From NCBI GenBank assembly GCA_963693085.1, contig OY856410.1, positions 563,008,406 to 563,072,405 of the forward strand: 64,000 nucleotides of DNA, given 5' to 3'. The notes under the pieces are model-generated. The model made no database searches. It saw only the letters and a program-made list of their open reading frames with translations, and had not been told where the DNA came from. Position numbers and translations under genes: made by a program. Each line of letters opens with the position of its first letter. The stretch's first letter is position 1. This stretch comes from Alisma plantago-aquatica. Lineage: Eukaryota > Streptophyta > Magnoliopsida > Alismatales > Alismataceae. Below are positions 60,715 through 64,000 of this stretch, piece after piece.

Positions 60715-61161
60715 TTGTCAGACAGACTCAAAAGGGCACTCAACTTCCCTAAATGTCAAACCGACCTTTGGGCATTTGGAAACAACCGATCGAAAATGGT
60801 CCAATAAGGTCACTAACAAGAACCAGAATTTGGGTATTACTCTATATTCAATAAGCCATCGACTTCCTTATAAGTCAGACTCACCTTTGAGTGTTAGGAA
60901 ACAACTGGTCTTAGTGACCCCTAGTCTTGAAGACCAAACATATTGGTTAGCCTATGAAAACACCACTCAATCTTTGGCCTTAATTAGGCCAAAACTCACT
61001 CAGCCTTCCATAACAACCAACTAAGGTCTCAACCTTGAACATAAGAGTCTCGAGCATGAAATAAAGGTCAAAACCTTTTCTAACTCACTCCAGGTTGTTA
61101 GGAACATATTACGAATGATGATTTCATTCTTATTTCATCACACTAATATGGTATGTAACAA
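58737..61161 (-). repeat. Probable right part of element H 5' LTR
   Basis: This should continue 10727-10798 after D is removed. The right edge is placed at tatgtaaca (61153-61161), which gives a minus-strand LTR start TGTTACATACC; this end is a guess because the partner LTR is outside the window. The interval is AT-rich with a GC-richer part at 60720-61080. Frames are short, and no known domain or RNA gene is seen. Confidence 0.35.
60677..60714. repeat. (AT)7(GT)12 compound microsatellite
   Basis: Uninterrupted AT then GT dinucleotides; the short Val/Cys-rich frames across it are artefacts. Confidence 0.97.
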
Positions 61162-61501
61162 CACCACCTTGAAATCTTACTCCTATAGAAACTAAGGTTT
61201 AACTTCACTGATCACTAACTGATCATGTCAAATACATAGTAAACAAGTAAGCAACGATGTAAACATATGAAACACTAATCCAATTATAAGATGTGAAATA
61301 TTATGATTAAATGATTTACAATGGATCATGATATAACCTGAAACAAATATCACATTACTATTGCCTATGCCTTTGAGCCACAATGTTGAAATAAATTTTG
61401 ACTCTGTCTCAATAAAGTTGGAAATCCAACATAGGACACAATATTGTAATGCTTGCCCATTTATAAACCACAAAACATATGTATAAGCATAAACACACAT
61501 A

Positions 61502-62060
61502 CACTGGCACAAAAACTACCTCTAGTGCTGCTTAAAATGACCCTATAATGTCAGATTAAGACCGACACTTAAGTGGGCGGCATAACACTTATAGGTCTAA
61601 GATGTCAGTTTTTTGGGGACACACAAATCGGCGACAAAGATTCAGTCTCGATTATGATGATAAAAGAACCCAACAAAGTAGGAGTCTGATTCATCAGTTT
61701 AGGAACTTATACTGGCATCACAAAAGCCATACCATGTAACATTTGTAACTGGTAAAGGTTCCGTAATTGTCGGTTTAGAAACCATCCGACATCAGTTTAG
61801 CATCTAAGCCGTCAATTTCAATGCTAACAACTGACAATTAAGAGTTATAGTGATGGTTATATCAAATAAACCAATGACCATGACCATGTTGTCCACCACG
61901 GGCGTTCTATTGAGCACGGTCATTTTCATTTCGACCTATAATGTTGGTTTTATGCCTATAACTGACGACTTAGACCTACAATGATGGTTTCTTAGTAAAA
62001 ATTGATGACTACATTTTTTTGAAAAATAGCAGGTCTATAGCCTGCTATCTGAATGGTCAG
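61502..62060 (+). mobile_element. CACTA-like transposon end with subterminal motifs
   Basis: Begins CACTGGCACAAAAAC, a form seen at plant CACTA (En/Spm) ends, followed by dispersed short motifs of the accgac/gtcggt kind (accgacac, tgtcggtttag, ccgacatcag, gccgtcaat) and repeats of 'ctataatg(t/a)tgg'. Subterminal repeats of this type bind the transposase in CACTA elements. No opposite terminus or transposase is visible, so it is a fragment or an old MITE-like derivative. Confidence 0.4.
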
Positions 62061-62180
62061 CAAAATGCAAAATCTATAGTTTTGAACTATAGGTCAACAA
62101 CATCATGTGAGTTCAGCTTAACAACAGTCCAACCAAACCTATAATAACAAACATAATATGCACATGATTCTATTCATTCT

Positions 62181-62337
62181 CCAATTCCATTCTCATCACA
62201 TGTACAAACATAATTCCATTAATTCAACTTCACATTCATTCACATACATGATACTTCTTTCACTTATACACCAATTCCATTCTCATGACACGTAGAAACA
62301 CAATTCATTCATTCATCTTCACCTTCACACACATGTA
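62181..62337 (+). repeat. Two-copy tandem duplication, 90-bp period
   Basis: Copies start ccaattccattctcatcaca (62181) and ccaattccattctcatgaca (62271), followed by similar tgtacaaaca/cgtagaaaca and ttcattca-rich bodies. Confidence 0.7.
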
Positions 62338-62668
62338 TATAGATCATCATTAAAATATGAACTAATAGTTTACCTCATCAAATTTAAAGTTGCAAGAAGT
62401 CATAAGGACCACATGTACATATATAAATAATGACATCAAAGTTTATAAAACTCAATCTTTTTCCCAAAAAAATTCAAAGTTCACATACTTAACGAAGGCT
62501 TGTACCCATTGTTCTCGTATCTCATCTAGTTGTTCTATCATATATGGATTTTTTTTGTGTCAAACATCTACAAAGAGAATGACATATATAATTAAAAGTT
62601 TGATATTTTCATATATATTATCAAATAAGACTATTACTTATGATAATCAAGACTATATATAGAGAGAG

Positions 62669-63065
62669 AGAGTCAGGCTAGAATACACTCGAGTGTATCC
62701 GGAGCAGAATACACTCAAGTAGTTTTTCATGATGCAATATCATTTTCAAAAATCTAATCTGTTGATCTTCTTAAACATCTTGTGAATAGCTCATACATAA
62801 AATTTGAGCTCATTTGGACATTTATAGGTCATGTTATGAAGACCGCAAAAATTATGCATTTCAAATTAGTTTCGCGCGTCGATTTTTTTGCCCTTGGATG
62901 AGTGACTTACACTCATCCAAATGGGATCAAAATTTGTATTAGCCTAGTTATAGTATGACGATGAAGATCAATGGTTTACATTTTGCAAAATATAGTCTTG
63001 ATATGAAAACACACTTGAGTGTATTCGTGCGATCTATACACTCGAGTGTATTCTAGCCTGACTCT
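62669..63065. mobile_element. MITE, 397 bp, with perfect 30-bp terminal inverted repeats
   Basis: 62669-62698 and 63036-63065 are exact reverse complements, starting agagtcaggctagaata. The inner 16 bases of each, atacactcgagtgtat, are themselves a perfect palindrome. A second inverted pair, gaatacactcaagt (62707-62720) and acttgagtgtattc (63013-63026), lies just inside. No ORF. The target duplication is obscured by microsatellites on both sides (GA left, AC right); a TA duplication is possible. Superfamily undetermined. Confidence 0.8.
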
Positions 63066-63067
63066 AT

Positions 63068-63104
<37 letters not shown>

Positions 63105-63106
63105 CA
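63066..63106. repeat. (AC)n(AT)n microsatellite beside the MITE
   Basis: About 12 AC units followed by AT units, directly abutting the MITE's right end. Confidence 0.95.
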
Positions 63107-64000
63107 TAATTTTTTATGCAGTTGATGTCTAATGCATATCGAACAATCATATCCATATACCGCATCACACAATATCCACATGCCCAACCATTGTCTTGAA
63201 CAACACACTACAAAATTTCAACATACAAAATGTTAATAAATAAAAATGAGCATAGTTGGCATAAAAATGTATTGGATTCAGAAAACTAAAACAACATCTT
63301 TGCAATTTATCGCTTTCTTTTTCTTGTCCACCTTTCCTTCAGCCTTTTTGAAATCTTTTATAACCCTATACATTAATGTAACATATTGAATTGCATTAGT
63401 AAATAATCATGTAATAATATATCTGAATAGATATAAATAATTTTTTTAATCAGGTGAATAATGCCTTTTTCAATTTTTGTCCCTCATTGTCTACTTAGTC
63501 ACCCTTAGGATCTAGATAATATACAGTTAGCATCGTGGGGATAATAACCAATAACACCCAATCGTTATTACTTAGTGAAAATAAGGCAAACAAAATAAAA
63601 TTCACAATCAAATGTAATTCTTAAGTCAAAATTATAAGCAAAGTAAACTTACTCAACATTGCTCGGAGCTAAGATCACACTCTTTTTTTCTTTAATCAAA
63701 ATATTTTAATGTGGTAGAGCAAGATTGGGTAAAGATGTAGGGTCTTTAGCTACACAGATAATCTAGATGGAACTAGAAATACCACATGGGGCAGTGTGAA
63801 CTCTTTGCAGAACCTATGTAAGTGGCTGCAAACGTATATCATTTATGCATTAATATATAATAAAATAGAACAACATATATAACGAGGTATTTAGCTATAT
63901 AAATATCTCACCATATACAAAGTTCTATCACAAATATATTCAACTAAGCATAAGTAAACATCTCAAAACATCTTGCAAATATATACTAGTATCATGAGGT
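63107..64000. other. AT-rich non-coding sequence
   Basis: No reading frame, RNA gene or repeat boundary that I can support. One cactacaaaa at about 63207 resembles a CACTA terminus but has no partner. Confidence 0.5.

Noticed and set aside
63207..63216. cactacaaaa as a CACTA transposon terminus
   Set aside because: A ten-base match with no subterminal repeats, partner end or duplication.

Overview
This window is plant nuclear DNA, AT-rich and heterochromatic. Essentially all of it from position 1 to about 61,160 is LTR retrotransposons nested inside one another. I find no intact protein gene, no rRNA or tRNA gene and no recognisable host exon. The angiosperm assignment rests on four things: an Athila-type Ty3/gypsy element, a Sirevirus-type Ty1/copia element, several very long-LTR non-autonomous gypsy derivatives primed by initiator Met-tRNA, and MITE/CACTA-like DNA transposon remains. 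I cannot name the species.

Layout, oldest to youngest. (1) Element H is an old minus-strand element. A primer-binding site (10715-10726) next to an LTR edge (10727) supports it; its internal region holds 1-184 and 9081-10726. (2) Element A is a minus-strand element with long LTRs and little or no coding sequence (190-9075; duplication gtaac/gtgac), inserted in H's internal region. (3) Element D is an Athila-like gypsy element (10799-58731; LTRs 10799-12610 and 56974-58731; duplication atacc/atatc), inserted in H's LTR, which resumes at 58737. D is cut by four insertions. F is a Sirevirus-like copia element (12860-24081) inside D's gag. G is a solo LTR (24502-28105, perfect gttgg duplication), also inside gag. 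C is a long-LTR derivative (33704-42594, perfect gtctt duplication) downstream of D's pol. E is a chromovirus-derived long-LTR element (43588-54790, perfect gtatc duplication) inside D's env-like ORF. Removing the inserts gives back a D of about 13 kb in the order LTR, PBS, gag, protease, RT, RNase H, integrase, ATHILA ORF-1/env-like region, PPT, LTR.

All coding regions are pseudogenes. F still shows gag with two CCHC knuckles, protease, integrase, RT (YVDD), RNase H and a third ORF ending in an acidic tail with 61 consecutive Asp codons. D shows gag, protease, RT (MDD), RNase H and integrase fragments. E keeps only faint integrase and chromodomain-side remnants, although its two LTRs are nearly identical.

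The most unusual signal is RNA-like structure in the LTRs of C and E, about 500-780 nt upstream of the primer-binding site. C carries five hairpins with the same 16-nt loop but different, mutually complementary stems, enclosed by two outer inverted repeats. E carries five 48-bp units whose outer stem changes in a compensatory way (AACCT/AGGTT, GACCT/AGGTC, GACTT/AAGTC). Covarying stems suggest selection at the RNA level, perhaps as packaging or leader structures that let coding-deficient elements be mobilised in trans; that function is inference.

To the right of D (58,737-64,000) lie the rest of H's LTR, AT-rich sequence, microsatellites, a CACTA-like end and a 397-bp MITE with perfect 30-bp terminal inverted repeats.
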